DNA of 64,000 nucleotides. Source: Chryseobacterium sp. (GTDB lineage Bacteria; Bacteroidota; Bacteroidia; Flavobacteriales; Weeksellaceae). Under the pieces are notes generated by a model. That model saw nothing but the letters and a program-made list of their open reading frames with translations, searched no databases and was not told the origin of the DNA. This document shows positions 25,733 to 34,858 of the stretch, piece by piece (within the stretch, counting starts at the first letter, position 1; the number at the start of each line of letters is the position of its first letter). The translations under genes were made by a program, and so were the position numbers. The stretch spans positions 32,894 through 96,893 of the forward strand of contig JAITMC010000028.1 in the NCBI GenBank assembly GCA_031277615.1, in the 5' to 3' direction.

Positions 25733-28102
25733 TTACAATCTGCCCTGTTCATCTGTTTTCTTTATACTTCTGGCATTTTTCACCGATTGATTTCCGAAAT
25801 TATATTTTAAAGAAAGCGTAAATCCCTGTGTATCTGGATAATCAAGAAAGTAATTATCCTGATTGGCATATTTCGTACTGACTTTCTGCCCCATTGTCCG
25901 GAAGATATCATTGTATACGAATGAAGCCTCCAGCTTTTTATTAAAAAATTTACGGTTCATCACAAAATAGGCAGACCACGCCCCAGAAATCCTGAAAGTC
26001 CCCTGTACCCCCGGAGAATAATACCGGTGGCCGGCCTCTACTTTCCAATCGCTGTTTTTATCTAATGTAAAGCTTGTTGAAATATTGGAGACCCAGTTCC
26101 ATACTGCATTCCTGTACAGCTGCCCGTCGATTCCTTTGAAATAATTCTCATTATGTTCCAGATCCTGGGACAAAACCAAATTCCACCATGGCTTAATCTG
26201 GAAATTTTTGTAAACACTGATCCCGTAAGCCTGATCCTTCTCAATATTGGTGAAATAATAGATCACCTGATTGGTACTGGGTTCCTGAAATGAGATTTCC
26301 ATAGACGGATAAAGCTCTTTCCGGTAATAAAGTTCTGCATTCCAGCCTTTCCAGGAGTAGGTAAGATTCAGGTTATGTATAATCGTAGCTTTCATTTTCG
26401 GATCTCCCTGGTAATAGGAAAACAGATTGTAATAGGATTTGGCAGGATTCAGCCATGAATAATACGGCCTGCTGATCCTTTTCCCGTAAGAAAATCCGAA
26501 TTCATGTTTGCTGTCTGTGGTATACTGAGCGAAAAAAGTAGGAAACAGGCTCCAGTAATTATTTTTATTCTCTTCATAAGGTTCAGAAACAACACCTTCA
26601 AGATCTGTCATTTCCGCACGGAGCCCGCCTTTAAAATTCCATTTTCCGAGGTTGTAGGCTAATGAAGAATACAGGGCAAAATTATGTTCCTTATAATCAA
26701 AAAGGCTGCTTTTTTCAGGCCGGTGTTCCAGGTTTCCGTTTCCATTGTCCGAAAAATCCAATCCGCTTAGTGTTTTTACAAAACTGTATTTCACCCCCGA
26801 TTCCAGCTCCAGCTTATCTCCTTTCCACTGATAATCTGCCTGGGTGGAATATAGCTTTACATCTGTTTTGTTCTGCGTTAAAAAATTATCGTTTCGCGGT
26901 GGCTGGCCTGCAAAATTCAGTTCGGTCATTACATTCTGGTATTTATCTCCGTTGTTTCCGGTAAAATAACTGATCCAGGAAATGCTGCTTTTCTTATTAA
27001 ACTTCCTGTCTGCCTGGAAACTCAGGGAATTGTTACTGGAACGTGAATGATGATCATTAATCGTTGTATAATTAGATTCAATAGTATTCTCACTGTTATA
27101 GATGAGGGTAGGTACATGATAGGTACCGAAAGATTTCGGGGAAAAATATCCGGAATAGTTCAGGCTGAGCGTGGTAAGGCTGTCGATTTCATATTCAGCA
27201 TTGAAGTTCACGGTATTCTGGGCATAATTTTTATCCTTACGGTTCATAGTGCTTATCCACCGCGTCTGGCTTTCCTGGTAGTTCACATAATCTGTTCCTT
27301 CCCGGTAAAAGGTTCCCATTCCTCTGTAATAGCTTCCCATGAGAGAAAGCTTGTCTTTCTTATAATATTGTGAAAGCCCGACATTTCCTTTTGCATACTG
27401 CGTTTGCACATATTTGGAAGAAAGAATCCCCCGATAGCCCTCGATCTTATTTTTCTTCATAACAATATTCAGCACGGCACTCCCGGAAGCTTCGTATTTT
27501 GCCGGCGGATTGGTAATGACCTCCACAGATTTCATCTCACTTCCCTGTGTATTTTCAAGAAGGTTTTTAAGCTCATCCCCGGACAGCATTACTTTTTTAT
27601 CATTGATGGTCACCAGGATGGCGGTGCTTCCTTTTACCGTAAGAACATCATTATTAACAACTACATTCGGAGTCTTTTTAAGAATTTCCCATGCATTCAG
27701 TGAAGAAATATTGCTGTTTTCCACATTAAACTCCAGACGGTCTACTTTTCTGATCACCTGTGGCTTTTGTTTCGTCATCACCACTCCTTCTATCTCCTGT
27801 GTGTTTTTCTTTAATATAATTTTCAGAGGATTATCATTTTTTAAAGCAACGGTTTGTTCAAATGGAGCATATTCAGCTTTTTTAACTGCCAGCTTCACCG
27901 AATCCCCGGGAATTCCTTCCAGAATAAAATGACCTCCGGCATCAGATTTCACGGTTTTAAGCAGTTCATTTTTGGTATTAAATACCTGTATTTCCGCTGC
28001 GGGAATTTTACCGTTTTCCGTATCTGTCAGCACTCCCTCTGTTTTCTGCAGCTGGGCAGAGAACATCAACGGGAAAAACAGAATAAGAAAAATTTTATAC
28101 AT
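25733..28102 (-). CDS. Outer-membrane beta-barrel protein of the TonB-dependent receptor type
   Basis: Starting at MYKIFLILFF (28102) the protein has 789 residues. Nineteen open codons upstream lie over the promoter. After the signal peptide come a carboxypeptidase-regulatory-like beta domain (about 22-95), a plug-like part (VTINDKKVMLSGDEL, then ASGSAVLNIVMKK) and a long C-terminal barrel rich in aromatic strands. It resembles the OMP_b-brl family of Flavobacteriia, related to SusC/TonB receptors but without a clear TonB box. It is divergent from the two-component pair at 28219, and GTTAA repeats lie between, which suggests control by that pair. Confidence 0.85.
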   Translation of the reverse strand: MYKIFLILFFPLMFSAQLQKTEGVLTDTENGKIPAAEIQVFNTKNELLKTVKSDAGGHFILEGIPGDSVKLAVKKAEYAPFEQTVALKNDNPLKIILKKNTQEIEGVVMTKQKPQVIRKVDRLEFNVENSNISSLNAWEILKKTPNVVVNNDVLTVKGSTAILVTINDKKVMLSGDELKNLLENTQGSEMKSVEVITNPPAKYEASGSAVLNIVMKKNKIEGYRGILSSKYVQTQYAKGNVGLSQYYKKDKLSLMGSYYRGMGTFYREGTDYVNYQESQTRWISTMNRKDKNYAQNTVNFNAEYEIDSLTTLSLNYSGYFSPKSFGTYHVPTLIYNSENTIESNYTTINDHHSRSSNNSLSFQADRKFNKKSSISWISYFTGNNGDKYQNVMTELNFAGQPPRNDNFLTQNKTDVKLYSTQADYQWKGDKLELESGVKYSFVKTLSGLDFSDNGNGNLEHRPEKSSLFDYKEHNFALYSSLAYNLGKWNFKGGLRAEMTDLEGVVSEPYEENKNNYWSLFPTFFAQYTTDSKHEFGFSYGKRISRPYYSWLNPAKSYYNLFSYYQGDPKMKATIIHNLNLTYSWKGWNAELYYRKELYPSMEISFQEPSTNQVIYYFTNIEKDQAYGISVYKNFQIKPWWNLVLSQDLEHNENYFKGIDGQLYRNAVWNWVSNISTSFTLDKNSDWKVEAGHRYYSPGVQGTFRISGAWSAYFVMNRKFFNKKLEASFVYNDIFRTMGQKVSTKYANQDNYFLDYPDTQGFTLSLKYNFGNQSVKNARSIKKTDEQGRL

Positions 28103-28121
28103 ATCATTAGTTTTTATGATA

Positions 28122-28213
28122 CAAAAGTCAGTATTCACGCAGAGAAATTCGGTTAACAAAAGGTTAACGCCAGGTTAATGGCTGTTAGGGAAAAGTCTAA
28201 AGTTTTATCTTTG
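28122..28213. promoter_or_regulatory. Divergent promoter region with four GTTAA repeats at 10-11 bp spacing
   Basis: GGTTAAC (28151), GGTTAAC (28162) and GGTTAAT (28173) are spaced exactly 11 bp, with GTTAG at 28184. This 7-base-unit plus 4-base-spacer layout is that of OmpR/PhoB-type response-regulator sites. To the right TATCTTTG (28206-28213) is an exact -7 box for the kinase gene. To the left GACTTTTG on the minus strand (28122-28129) is a one-mismatch -7 box for the barrel-protein gene. The last repeat falls at the -33 position of the kinase promoter. Confidence 0.75.
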
Positions 28214-28218
28214 CTGTG

Positions 28219-29532
28219 ATGATATCCAAAAGTAAATATCTGATCGCCCTGTTTGCCACCCTGTTCCTGCTCCTGTTGGGAATACAGGTTTATTTTATCT
28301 ATAAAACCTATCAGGTAAAGGAACGTGAGGTTTACAGAATTATTCATGACGGGCTTTCCGGATATACCGACACTCTTGAAGATATCAGCAGCATTAAGGA
28401 GATGAAGGATGACTCGCTTCAGAAAACATTTGTCCGGTATCATGATCAGAAGATCAGCCGAAAGGAATTTCTGGATTATTTTATTGAAAACAGAAGAGCT
28501 ATTAAAGAAAAACTTAACCGTTACCTTGACTATCGCTTAAAAAAAGACGGGCTGGATATTGCTGCCAGAATAGAATATACTTCTATCATTTATATTCCGG
28601 ACAGTACCCGCTTAATTGACAAGCCGATTCTGCTTTTTGAAACAAAAAACAAGGTTACCGATCCCAAGATTACCAATGACGGAAGCTGGGAAACATCATC
28701 TAAAAACGAAGCCGAAGACGGGACCTTAAAAAACAATTCCTTTCTGGTCAAAAGCAAAACAGAATTTGAAATTATCAATATAAAAAGCATTGTTTTTAAA
28801 GAGCTCACTTTGCTGATTGTATGCTGTATTGCATTATTAACAGGCGTAATGCTGCTGTATATTTTTACCGTTAAAAATCTGCTGAGACAGCAGAAGCAGG
28901 TGGAAGTTCTCCACACTGTTGTGGATAACATTTCCCATGAGTTTAAAACTCCGATTGCCACGCTGAAAATTGCATCAAAAGCTTTAAAGAAAGATTTGAA
29001 TCCGGAAACGCTTCCCCTGATCGACCGGCAGATCAGCCGCCTCGAAGGCCTCATGCTCCAGCTCCATTCCGATGAATCAGAGGGTAAGACTGCCACAATA
29101 CAACCTGAAGACTGGAACTTTTTCATCCAGGATCTGGCCTTCGCTTATCCCGCAATCCATTTTGAACTGAATAACGAAACCTCCTCTGAACAGCCTTTTG
29201 ACAAAAACCTGATGGAAACCCTCATCAAAAACCTCTGCGAAAACAGTGTAAAATATGGCTCGACAACAGTAAGAACAAGCATCATCAGTTTCCCACAGTA
29301 TCTGGAAATAGAGGTAGCCGACAACGGCCAGGGAATGGAGAAAAAAGAGTTTAAAAATATTTTTGAAAAGTTTTACAGGATTCAGTCCAATAATATTCAT
29401 AACAGCAAAGGATTGGGACTGGGACTTTATTTTGTAAAAAATATTGTCACTAAATACCACGGAAAAATCAATATTTCAAGCCACCCTGAAGCTGGAACTA
29501 CTTTTAAAATAACACTTTCCTATGAAAATTAA
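28219..29532 (+). CDS. HisKA sensor histidine kinase (RprX-like)
   Basis: The ATG at 28219 is preferred to the GTG one codon earlier, giving 437 residues. Transmembrane helices near 7-27 and 195-217 enclose a periplasmic sensor. HisKA has the phospho-His in NISHEFKTPIATLK near 238. The HATPase domain has NLCENSVKYG, DNGQGM and GLGLGLYFVKN. The -7 box ends only six bases before this ATG, so the transcript may be nearly leaderless. The gene overlaps the regulator by 11 bases. Confidence 0.93.
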   Translation: MISKSKYLIALFATLFLLLLGIQVYFIYKTYQVKEREVYRIIHDGLSGYTDTLEDISSIKEMKDDSLQKTFVRYHDQKISRKEFLDYFIENRRAIKEKLNRYLDYRLKKDGLDIAARIEYTSIIYIPDSTRLIDKPILLFETKNKVTDPKITNDGSWETSSKNEAEDGTLKNNSFLVKSKTEFEIINIKSIVFKELTLLIVCCIALLTGVMLLYIFTVKNLLRQQKQVEVLHTVVDNISHEFKTPIATLKIASKALKKDLNPETLPLIDRQISRLEGLMLQLHSDESEGKTATIQPEDWNFFIQDLAFAYPAIHFELNNETSSEQPFDKNLMETLIKNLCENSVKYGSTTVRTSIISFPQYLEIEVADNGQGMEKKEFKNIFEKFYRIQSNNIHNSKGLGLGLYFVKNIVTKYHGKINISSHPEAGTTFKITLSYEN

Positions 29533-30214
29533 AATTCTTTTGGCAGAAGACGATCCGGATTTCGGAATGATTCTGAAACAGTATCTTGAGCTGGAAGATT
29601 TTGATGTCACCTGGTTTCAGAATCCTGAGGACATTATCCCTCATCTTACATCAGGTTTTCCCTTTCATATCGGCATTCTGGATATTATGATGCCGAATAT
29701 GGACGGATTTTCTCTGGCCAAAATGATCTTAAAGGAAAAAAGTGATTTTCCGCTTCTTTTCCTAAGCGCTAAAAATCAGAAAATTGACCGTCTCACCGGA
29801 CTTAAGATCGGTGCAGATGACTATATTGCCAAACCCTGCGATCCCGAGGAGCTTGTTTTGCGGATCAGGAATATTCTGAAAAGAATTCAGCCGGCTGCAG
29901 CGGCAACTTCTCCGGTGATAAAAATAGGAACTTATTTTCTGGATACTGAAAAGCTTCTGCTCTCCCATCATGAAGGAGACACCCGCCTTACCATCCGGGA
30001 ACAGGAATTGCTTCTGTACCTTCTGAAACATAACCAAAGTACCCTTAAAAGAGATGATATTCTGGATACGCTCTGGGAAACCAATGATTATTTTACAGGA
30101 AGAAGTCTTGATGTATTCATCAGCAGGCTAAGGAAATACTTTGTACATGATCCGCAAATAAAAATCCAATCCCTGCGAGGAATCGGATTTGAAATAGATT
30201 TTCCGGCAGAATGA
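29522..30214 (+). CDS. OmpR-family response regulator (RprY-like)
   Basis: The protein has 230 residues. The receiver domain has the phospho-acceptor Asp54 (GILDIMMP), with D10-D11 and the Lys of YIAKP. The winged-helix domain has LTIREQELLLYLLKH and the RprY-typical NDYFTGRSLDVFISRLRKY. It is the partner of the overlapping kinase. It probably binds the GTTAA array in front of its own operon and of the divergent barrel-protein gene. This is inference from repeat spacing. Confidence 0.93.
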   Translation: MKIKILLAEDDPDFGMILKQYLELEDFDVTWFQNPEDIIPHLTSGFPFHIGILDIMMPNMDGFSLAKMILKEKSDFPLLFLSAKNQKIDRLTGLKIGADDYIAKPCDPEELVLRIRNILKRIQPAAAATSPVIKIGTYFLDTEKLLLSHHEGDTRLTIREQELLLYLLKHNQSTLKRDDILDTLWETNDYFTGRSLDVFISRLRKYFVHDPQIKIQSLRGIGFEIDFPAE

Positions 30215-30221
30215 TCCCTGC

Positions 30222-31055
30222 TTAAAAGGAAATCTCCGATAAAACCGGGAAATGATCTGACGGATACAACAGGTTTTCTCTTCTGTCATTGATATGCCTG
30301 TGGGATTTTATGCTAAAGCCTTTTACAAAAATATAATCGATTCTGTCTTTAGGTATTTCATTGACATTGAAAGCGGTAAATGTTCCCACTGGGCCATAAT
30401 GCTTGGTTTGGGAGTGATAGAAACTGTCTTTAAGATTTTGTGAAAGGATTTTTATGGGCTCCGTATCATCGGTCAGATTAAAATCTCCACTCAGGGTTAC
30501 CGGAAGATTCTTAGGATTGATCTCTTTGATTTTCTTTATAATCAGATCCGCAGACTTTACTCTTGCCACATTTCCGATATGATCGAAATGAAGGTTCATG
30601 GCTAAAAATTCCTTTTTAGATTTCCGGTCTTTAAAAACGGCATAGGTACACACCCTGTTGTAAGCAGCATCCCAACCTTTTGAAGGTTTTTCAGGAGTTT
30701 CCGACAGCCAGAATGTTCCGGAACTTAAGACCTGAAGCCTGCCGGTATCATAAAATATCGCCGAAAACTCACCTTTTTCTTTCCCGTCATCTCTGCCAAC
30801 ACCTACATAATCATAATTTTTAAGACCATTTTTAATATCTTTCATCTGCTCCGGCAGCGCCTCCTGCACGCCAAAATAATCCGGATGGTAATAATTTAAA
30901 AGTTCTACAGCGTCCTGCTTTCTTTCTGTCCAGGCATTTTCCTTATCTGAAGCTACCTGAAGCCTGATATTGAAACTCATCACCTTAAGATCCTGAGAAA
31001 ATCCCAACGCAAAAAACAGCAGGGATACTAATGACCATCTGAAATTCATATTCAT
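30222..31055 (-). CDS. Secreted endonuclease/exonuclease/phosphatase-family hydrolase
   Basis: The protein is 277 residues from the Met at 31055 (MNMNFRW; a Met two codons on is equally possible). The signal peptide ends in GFSQ. EEP-fold motifs are visible: MSFNIR, then GVQEAL with the metal-binding Glu, NLHFDH, LSGDFN with the metal-binding Asp and Asn, and the final SDHFPV with the catalytic His. The family includes phosphodiesterases, sphingomyelinases and nucleases. Which one this is cannot be told from sequence alone. Confidence 0.88.
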   Translation of the reverse strand: MNMNFRWSLVSLLFFALGFSQDLKVMSFNIRLQVASDKENAWTERKQDAVELLNYYHPDYFGVQEALPEQMKDIKNGLKNYDYVGVGRDDGKEKGEFSAIFYDTGRLQVLSSGTFWLSETPEKPSKGWDAAYNRVCTYAVFKDRKSKKEFLAMNLHFDHIGNVARVKSADLIIKKIKEINPKNLPVTLSGDFNLTDDTEPIKILSQNLKDSFYHSQTKHYGPVGTFTAFNVNEIPKDRIDYIFVKGFSIKSHRHINDRRENLLYPSDHFPVLSEISF

Positions 31056-31090
31056 CTTATTAAAAATTAACAACACAAAAATAAGGCTTC

Positions 31091-33025
31091 TTAAGCAGGT
31101 GTCCAGGTATTATTTTTAGGATTAACGTCCGGAACTACGGAATCAGGATCCAGCATCACCTCAACGGCTTCCTTACTGGAATTCACCCTGAAAGTCCACT
31201 CTGTGTTTCGCTTCCAGATTTCCACAGGAATTTTCACGGTCTGCCGGGTTCCGTCTTTGAATTTCACCTGAACAGTCGTCGGCATTGGCAACTGTCCCAG
31301 GTTTTCAACGGTGATCTGTATTCCGTTCTTAAAATCACCGTCCACGTATTTCACTTCCTTCACGGCCTGATCTACCTTCCATTTGTTGATAAACCATCCT
31401 CGCCAGAACCAGCTGAGGTCTTCCCCCGAAACATTTTCCATCGTGTGAAAGAAATCCCATGGTGTGGGATGTTTAAAAGCCCAGCGGGCAATATAGGTTT
31501 TGAACGCTTTATCAAATTTTTCAGGACCAAGAACTGCTTCCCTCAAAATTTCAAGTCCAAGCCCAGGTTTATAATACGCCAAAGCCCCGATGCTTCTTTC
31601 TTTCATATTATCAGGTCCCACCATTACAGGTTCAAGATTATCACTCAACATCAAACTTCCGCTTCTTGCCAGGTTTTTCTTTGTATAATATTCCCCGTTA
31701 TTGAACGCTTTTGTGGATAACCCGTTAATAAAGGTATTGAAACCTTCATCCATCCATGCAAACAGTCTTTCATTAGAACCTACAATCATAGGGAACCAGT
31801 TGTGGCCAAATTCATGATCCGTCACGCCCCAGAGGTCTTCCCCCGCAGAATTCATATGACAGAATACAATTCCCGGATATTCCATACCTCCTTCATTGCC
31901 GGCAACATTAGTGGCTGCAGGATAGGTATATTCATACCATTTTTTTGAGTAATGCTCTATGGCAGCTTTTGTATATTCCGTAGATCGGCCCCATGCTTTC
32001 TGCCCGGCGCTTTCCACAGGATAAGCGGATATGGCTAAAGATTTTTTACCGCTTGGAAGATTAATCTTTGCCGCATCCAGAACGAATGCCGGTGAAGATG
32101 CCCACGCAAAATCACGGGCCTGCTCAATTTTGAACTTCCATGTTTTGGTTCCCTGGGTCTGTTTTTTCCCAATCTCGGATTCCGGGCGGATCATGACGGT
32201 TTTATCACTGTTTCTTGCTTCCTGCCAACGGTTGTTTTCTTCTTTGGTGTACACCTCTTTGCTGTTCAGCAGATCTCCTGAAGCGACTACATAATGATTG
32301 GAGGGTACGGTAATATTGGCGGTAATGTGCCCATATTCCAGGTAAAATTCTGACGCCCCCAGATAAGGCAGTGTATTCCAGCCCATCACATCATCATACA
32401 CACACATTCTCGGATACCATTGCGCCATGGTAAAGATCTTCCCATTTTTGGTGTTCTGAACGCCCATTCTGTCGGAACCATATTCGGGAGAGATGAATGA
32501 ATATTCAATTTTAACCTGGGCTCTTCCTCCTTTAGCTTTGAGTTCTGTCGGAAGATCAATCTGCATTCTGGTATCGGTAATCGTGTAGGGTACGTCTTTA
32601 CCGTCCAGCTTTACCGATTTGATTTTGTAGCCTCCGTCAAATTTTTCCCCACGGGCTCCATTCCTGCTTCCGGAAAGCGGAACTAAGGCATTCCCTCTTG
32701 AATCTTCTGCAAACAGGTTCTGGTCCAGCTGCAGCCAGAGAAATCCTAACGGATCGGGACTGTTATTGGTGTAGGTAATTTCTGCAGTTCCTGAAATTTC
32801 GTTTTTTGCTTCATTTAATGAGATATTCAGATGATAATCTGCCGAATTCTGCCAGTAGGCATATCCCGGCTGCCCGCTTGCGGAACGTGTTTCTGTTCCT
32901 GTTTGCGGATAAAAGAAAGGTTTAAATGCCTCTACATAACTGTATTTTGGAGTTTCCTGCGCTAAGGCAGTTCCTGAAAAAAGAAAAACTGCGGCGGCTA
33001 CCAGGCCTGGAAATTTAAAATTCAT
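31091..33025 (-). CDS. M1-family zinc metallopeptidase, secreted (second paralogue)
   Basis: The protein has 644 residues with a signal peptide ending in ALAQ. The zinc site is [10 protein letters not shown] near residue 404 with the third ligand in [15 protein letters not shown] stands in place of the GAMEN motif. It shares the layout of the protein at 23754 but is clearly diverged from it. Probably a periplasmic or outer-membrane-linked aminopeptidase. Confidence 0.9.
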   Translation of the reverse strand: MNFKFPGLVAAAVFLFSGTALAQETPKYSYVEAFKPFFYPQTGTETRSASGQPGYAYWQNSADYHLNISLNEAKNEISGTAEITYTNNSPDPLGFLWLQLDQNLFAEDSRGNALVPLSGSRNGARGEKFDGGYKIKSVKLDGKDVPYTITDTRMQIDLPTELKAKGGRAQVKIEYSFISPEYGSDRMGVQNTKNGKIFTMAQWYPRMCVYDDVMGWNTLPYLGASEFYLEYGHITANITVPSNHYVVASGDLLNSKEVYTKEENNRWQEARNSDKTVMIRPESEIGKKQTQGTKTWKFKIEQARDFAWASSPAFVLDAAKINLPSGKKSLAISAYPVESAGQKAWGRSTEYTKAAIEHYSKKWYEYTYPAATNVAGNEGGMEYPGIVFCHMNSAGEDLWGVTDHEFGHNWFPMIVGSNERLFAWMDEGFNTFINGLSTKAFNNGEYYTKKNLARSGSLMLSDNLEPVMVGPDNMKERSIGALAYYKPGLGLEILREAVLGPEKFDKAFKTYIARWAFKHPTPWDFFHTMENVSGEDLSWFWRGWFINKWKVDQAVKEVKYVDGDFKNGIQITVENLGQLPMPTTVQVKFKDGTRQTVKIPVEIWKRNTEWTFRVNSSKEAVEVMLDPDSVVPDVNPKNNTWTPA

Positions 33026-33064
33026 CTGAAAAAGTTTACTAAATTCACGGTATAAGTTATAAAA

Positions 33065-33092
33065 AATCCCGGAATCGTTACAATCCGGGATT
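33065..33092 (-). terminator. Terminator after the SDR gene
   Basis: AATCCCGGA (33065-33073) pairs with TCCGGGATT (33084-33092). On the minus strand the stem is followed by a T run, so it ends the transcript of the upstream SDR gene before the M1 peptidase gene. Confidence 0.85.
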
Positions 33093-33114
33093 CTTTTTAT
33101 ATTTCAATTTCTTT

Positions 33115-33996
33115 TTAATTTGATTTTTTTGCCTTGATCATCGCTTCAAGGGCATCCCACATTTCTTTAGGAATATCTTCAAGCATATTAAACTCACCGG
33201 CTCCCTGCAGCCATTCGCCACCATCAATGGTAACAACCTCACCGTTCATATAAGCAGAATAATCGGAAACCAGATAAGCAGCAAGATTGGCAAGCTCCTG
33301 ATGTTCTCCCACTCTTCTCAAAGGTACTTTTTTCTTCATATCGAATTTTTCCTGAAGATCTCCCGGAAGCAGCCTGTCCCATGCTCCTTTGGTCGGGAAT
33401 GGTCCCGGTGCAATCGCATTGAAACGGATTCCGTATTTTGCCCATTCTACGGCAAGGGATCTTGTCATCGCCAGAACTCCTGCTTTGGCACATGCTGAAG
33501 GCACCACATAAGCAGATCCGGTCCAGGAATAAGTAGTAACGATATTCAGAACAGTTCCAGGAGTTTTAGTATCAATCCAGTGTTTTCCTACGGACAATGT
33601 ACAGTTTTTCGTTCCTTTTAAAACAATATCCAGAATAGAATCGAATGCTGAGTGCGTCAGTCTTTCCGTTGGCGAGATAAAATTTCCGGCGGCATTATTC
33701 AGTAAGATATCGATTTTTCCGAATTCTTTTAAGGTTGCTTCCTTCATGGCTTCCACCTCATCCCAATTTCTGACGTCGCAGGCTACGGCAAGAACTTTCC
33801 CTCCTGTTTCCTGTTCCAGCTCCTGAGCGGTAGTCTGAAGCTTCTCAAGATTACGGGAAGTGATCACCACTTTGGCTCCCAGTTCCAGAAAATATTTGGT
33901 CATTGCTTTTCCCAGGCCGCTTCCGCCGCCCGTTACAATAGCTACTTTATCTTTCAATGCGCCTTCACGCAGCATGGGTTGTGTATACATGTTCAT
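33115..33996 (-). CDS. SDR-family oxidoreductase, 2,4-dienoyl-CoA reductase-like
   Basis: The protein has 293 residues. The Rossmann loop is TGGGSGLGKAM near residue 23 and the structural NNAAGNF lies near 100. The usual YxxxK active site is replaced by VVPSACAKAGV, where Ser stands in the Tyr position and Lys is kept. This is the pattern of mitochondrial DECR1-type 2,4-dienoyl-CoA reductases, which use NADPH to reduce dienoyl-CoA in the oxidation of unsaturated fatty acids. A close alternative is a peroxisomal-type trans-2-enoyl-CoA reductase. It is a single gene with its own terminator. Confidence 0.85.
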   Translation of the reverse strand: MNMYTQPMLREGALKDKVAIVTGGGSGLGKAMTKYFLELGAKVVITSRNLEKLQTTAQELEQETGGKVLAVACDVRNWDEVEAMKEATLKEFGKIDILLNNAAGNFISPTERLTHSAFDSILDIVLKGTKNCTLSVGKHWIDTKTPGTVLNIVTTYSWTGSAYVVPSACAKAGVLAMTRSLAVEWAKYGIRFNAIAPGPFPTKGAWDRLLPGDLQEKFDMKKKVPLRRVGEHQELANLAAYLVSDYSAYMNGEVVTIDGGEWLQGAGEFNMLEDIPKEMWDALEAMIKAKKSN

Positions 33997-34228
33997 AATG
34001 TTGTTATTTTATATCATTCTACAGGATGTTATCAATACCATAGAATATTCATGATAAGGTTGAATACTTAGTACGTAAATTTAATATAATTATTTCTGAT
34101 GTCATTTTTTAAAATTATGCAGAAGATAATACCCATACTAAAGTCCTTTTAAAATGATCACGATCACCCGAGAGAGCTAACGGCACAACATTTTCAACAT
34201 GATATTATTTTCAACAGATGTAAATAAA
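33997..34228. other. Gap between the SDR and DUF1573 genes
   Basis: No gene is seen. The right end holds the DUF1573 terminator. Nothing else stands out. Confidence 0.4.
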
Positions 34229-34259
34229 AAAGCCGTTTCACGGGTAGTAAAACGGCTTT
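34229..34259 (-). terminator. Terminator of the DUF1573 gene
   Basis: AAAGCCGTTT (34229-34238) pairs with AAACGGCTTT (34250-34259), a perfect 10-bp stem. On the minus strand it is followed by a T run, about 20 bases after the stop codon. Confidence 0.9.
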
Positions 34260-34278
34260 CATTGATTTCAAAATATAA

Positions 34279-34689
34279 TTATGAAACAACCACTCCTTTG
34301 AATGAAAGTGTTTTAGGAGTTTTGCTGTCACTTGTTGTTACGGTCACCGTTTTCATAAAAGGTCCTGCAGCCGCTGCATTATAGCTGGCCTCTACAAATC
34401 CTTTTTTTCCCGGAGCAATAGGCTCTTTAGTGTAATCTGCTGTGGTGCATCCACATGATGGTGCTACATTTTCGATAATAATCGGTTTTGAAGTGGTATT
34501 GGTAAATTCAAAACGGATCAACTTTGGTTTTCCCTGAGGAATATTTCCTACATTGATGGATTCTGATTTCCATTTAATGGCATCTGCAACCGTTTTTACG
34601 ACACCCGGATTTTCCGAAGCCGGTACGTTGGCATAGAAAGGAGCAAAAGCAAAAACCGCTAAAAGCGCAGAGATCGTTAATTTTTTCAT
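34279..34689 (-). CDS. Secreted DUF1573-domain protein
   Basis: The protein has 136 residues with a signal peptide ending near YANVPA. The rest is one Ig-like DUF1573 domain, recognised by IRFEFTNTTSKPIII, then VAPSCGCTTADY with its paired cysteines and the PIAPGKKG turn. The role of DUF1573 is unknown, though it is common in Bacteroidota envelopes. It is divergent from the kinase-regulator pair at 34859, across a GTTAA array, and its start is preceded by an exact -7 box. Confidence 0.9.
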   Translation of the reverse strand: MKKLTISALLAVFAFAPFYANVPASENPGVVKTVADAIKWKSESINVGNIPQGKPKLIRFEFTNTTSKPIIIENVAPSCGCTTADYTKEPIAPGKKGFVEASYNAAAAGPFMKTVTVTTSDSKTPKTLSFKGVVVS

Positions 34690-34745
34690 GTGTATAATTT
34701 TTTGGTTAAAGATCGGAGAAATTTATTATCCTTTTTGGATATCAA

Positions 34746-34838
34746 CAAATGTAATACGGAAATTCCACAGAACTTGTTAACCACTATCAAACATTTGTTA
34801 ACGAGTTGTTAATGATAAAAGATTAATAGATATTTTTG
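34746..34838. promoter_or_regulatory. Second divergent promoter region with GTTAA repeats
   Basis: TTGTTAA occurs at 34774, 34795 and 34806, and a weaker TATCAAAC lies at about 34785, so the units sit about 10-11 bp apart. TATTTTTG (34831-34838) is an exact -7 box for the kinase gene and TACATTTG on the minus strand (34746-34753) is one for the DUF1573 gene. The array lies between the two -7 boxes and takes the place of both -33 elements. The arrangement is the same as at 28122-28213. Confidence 0.75.
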
Positions 34839-34858
34839 GATAATATTGCTTCAGGAAT

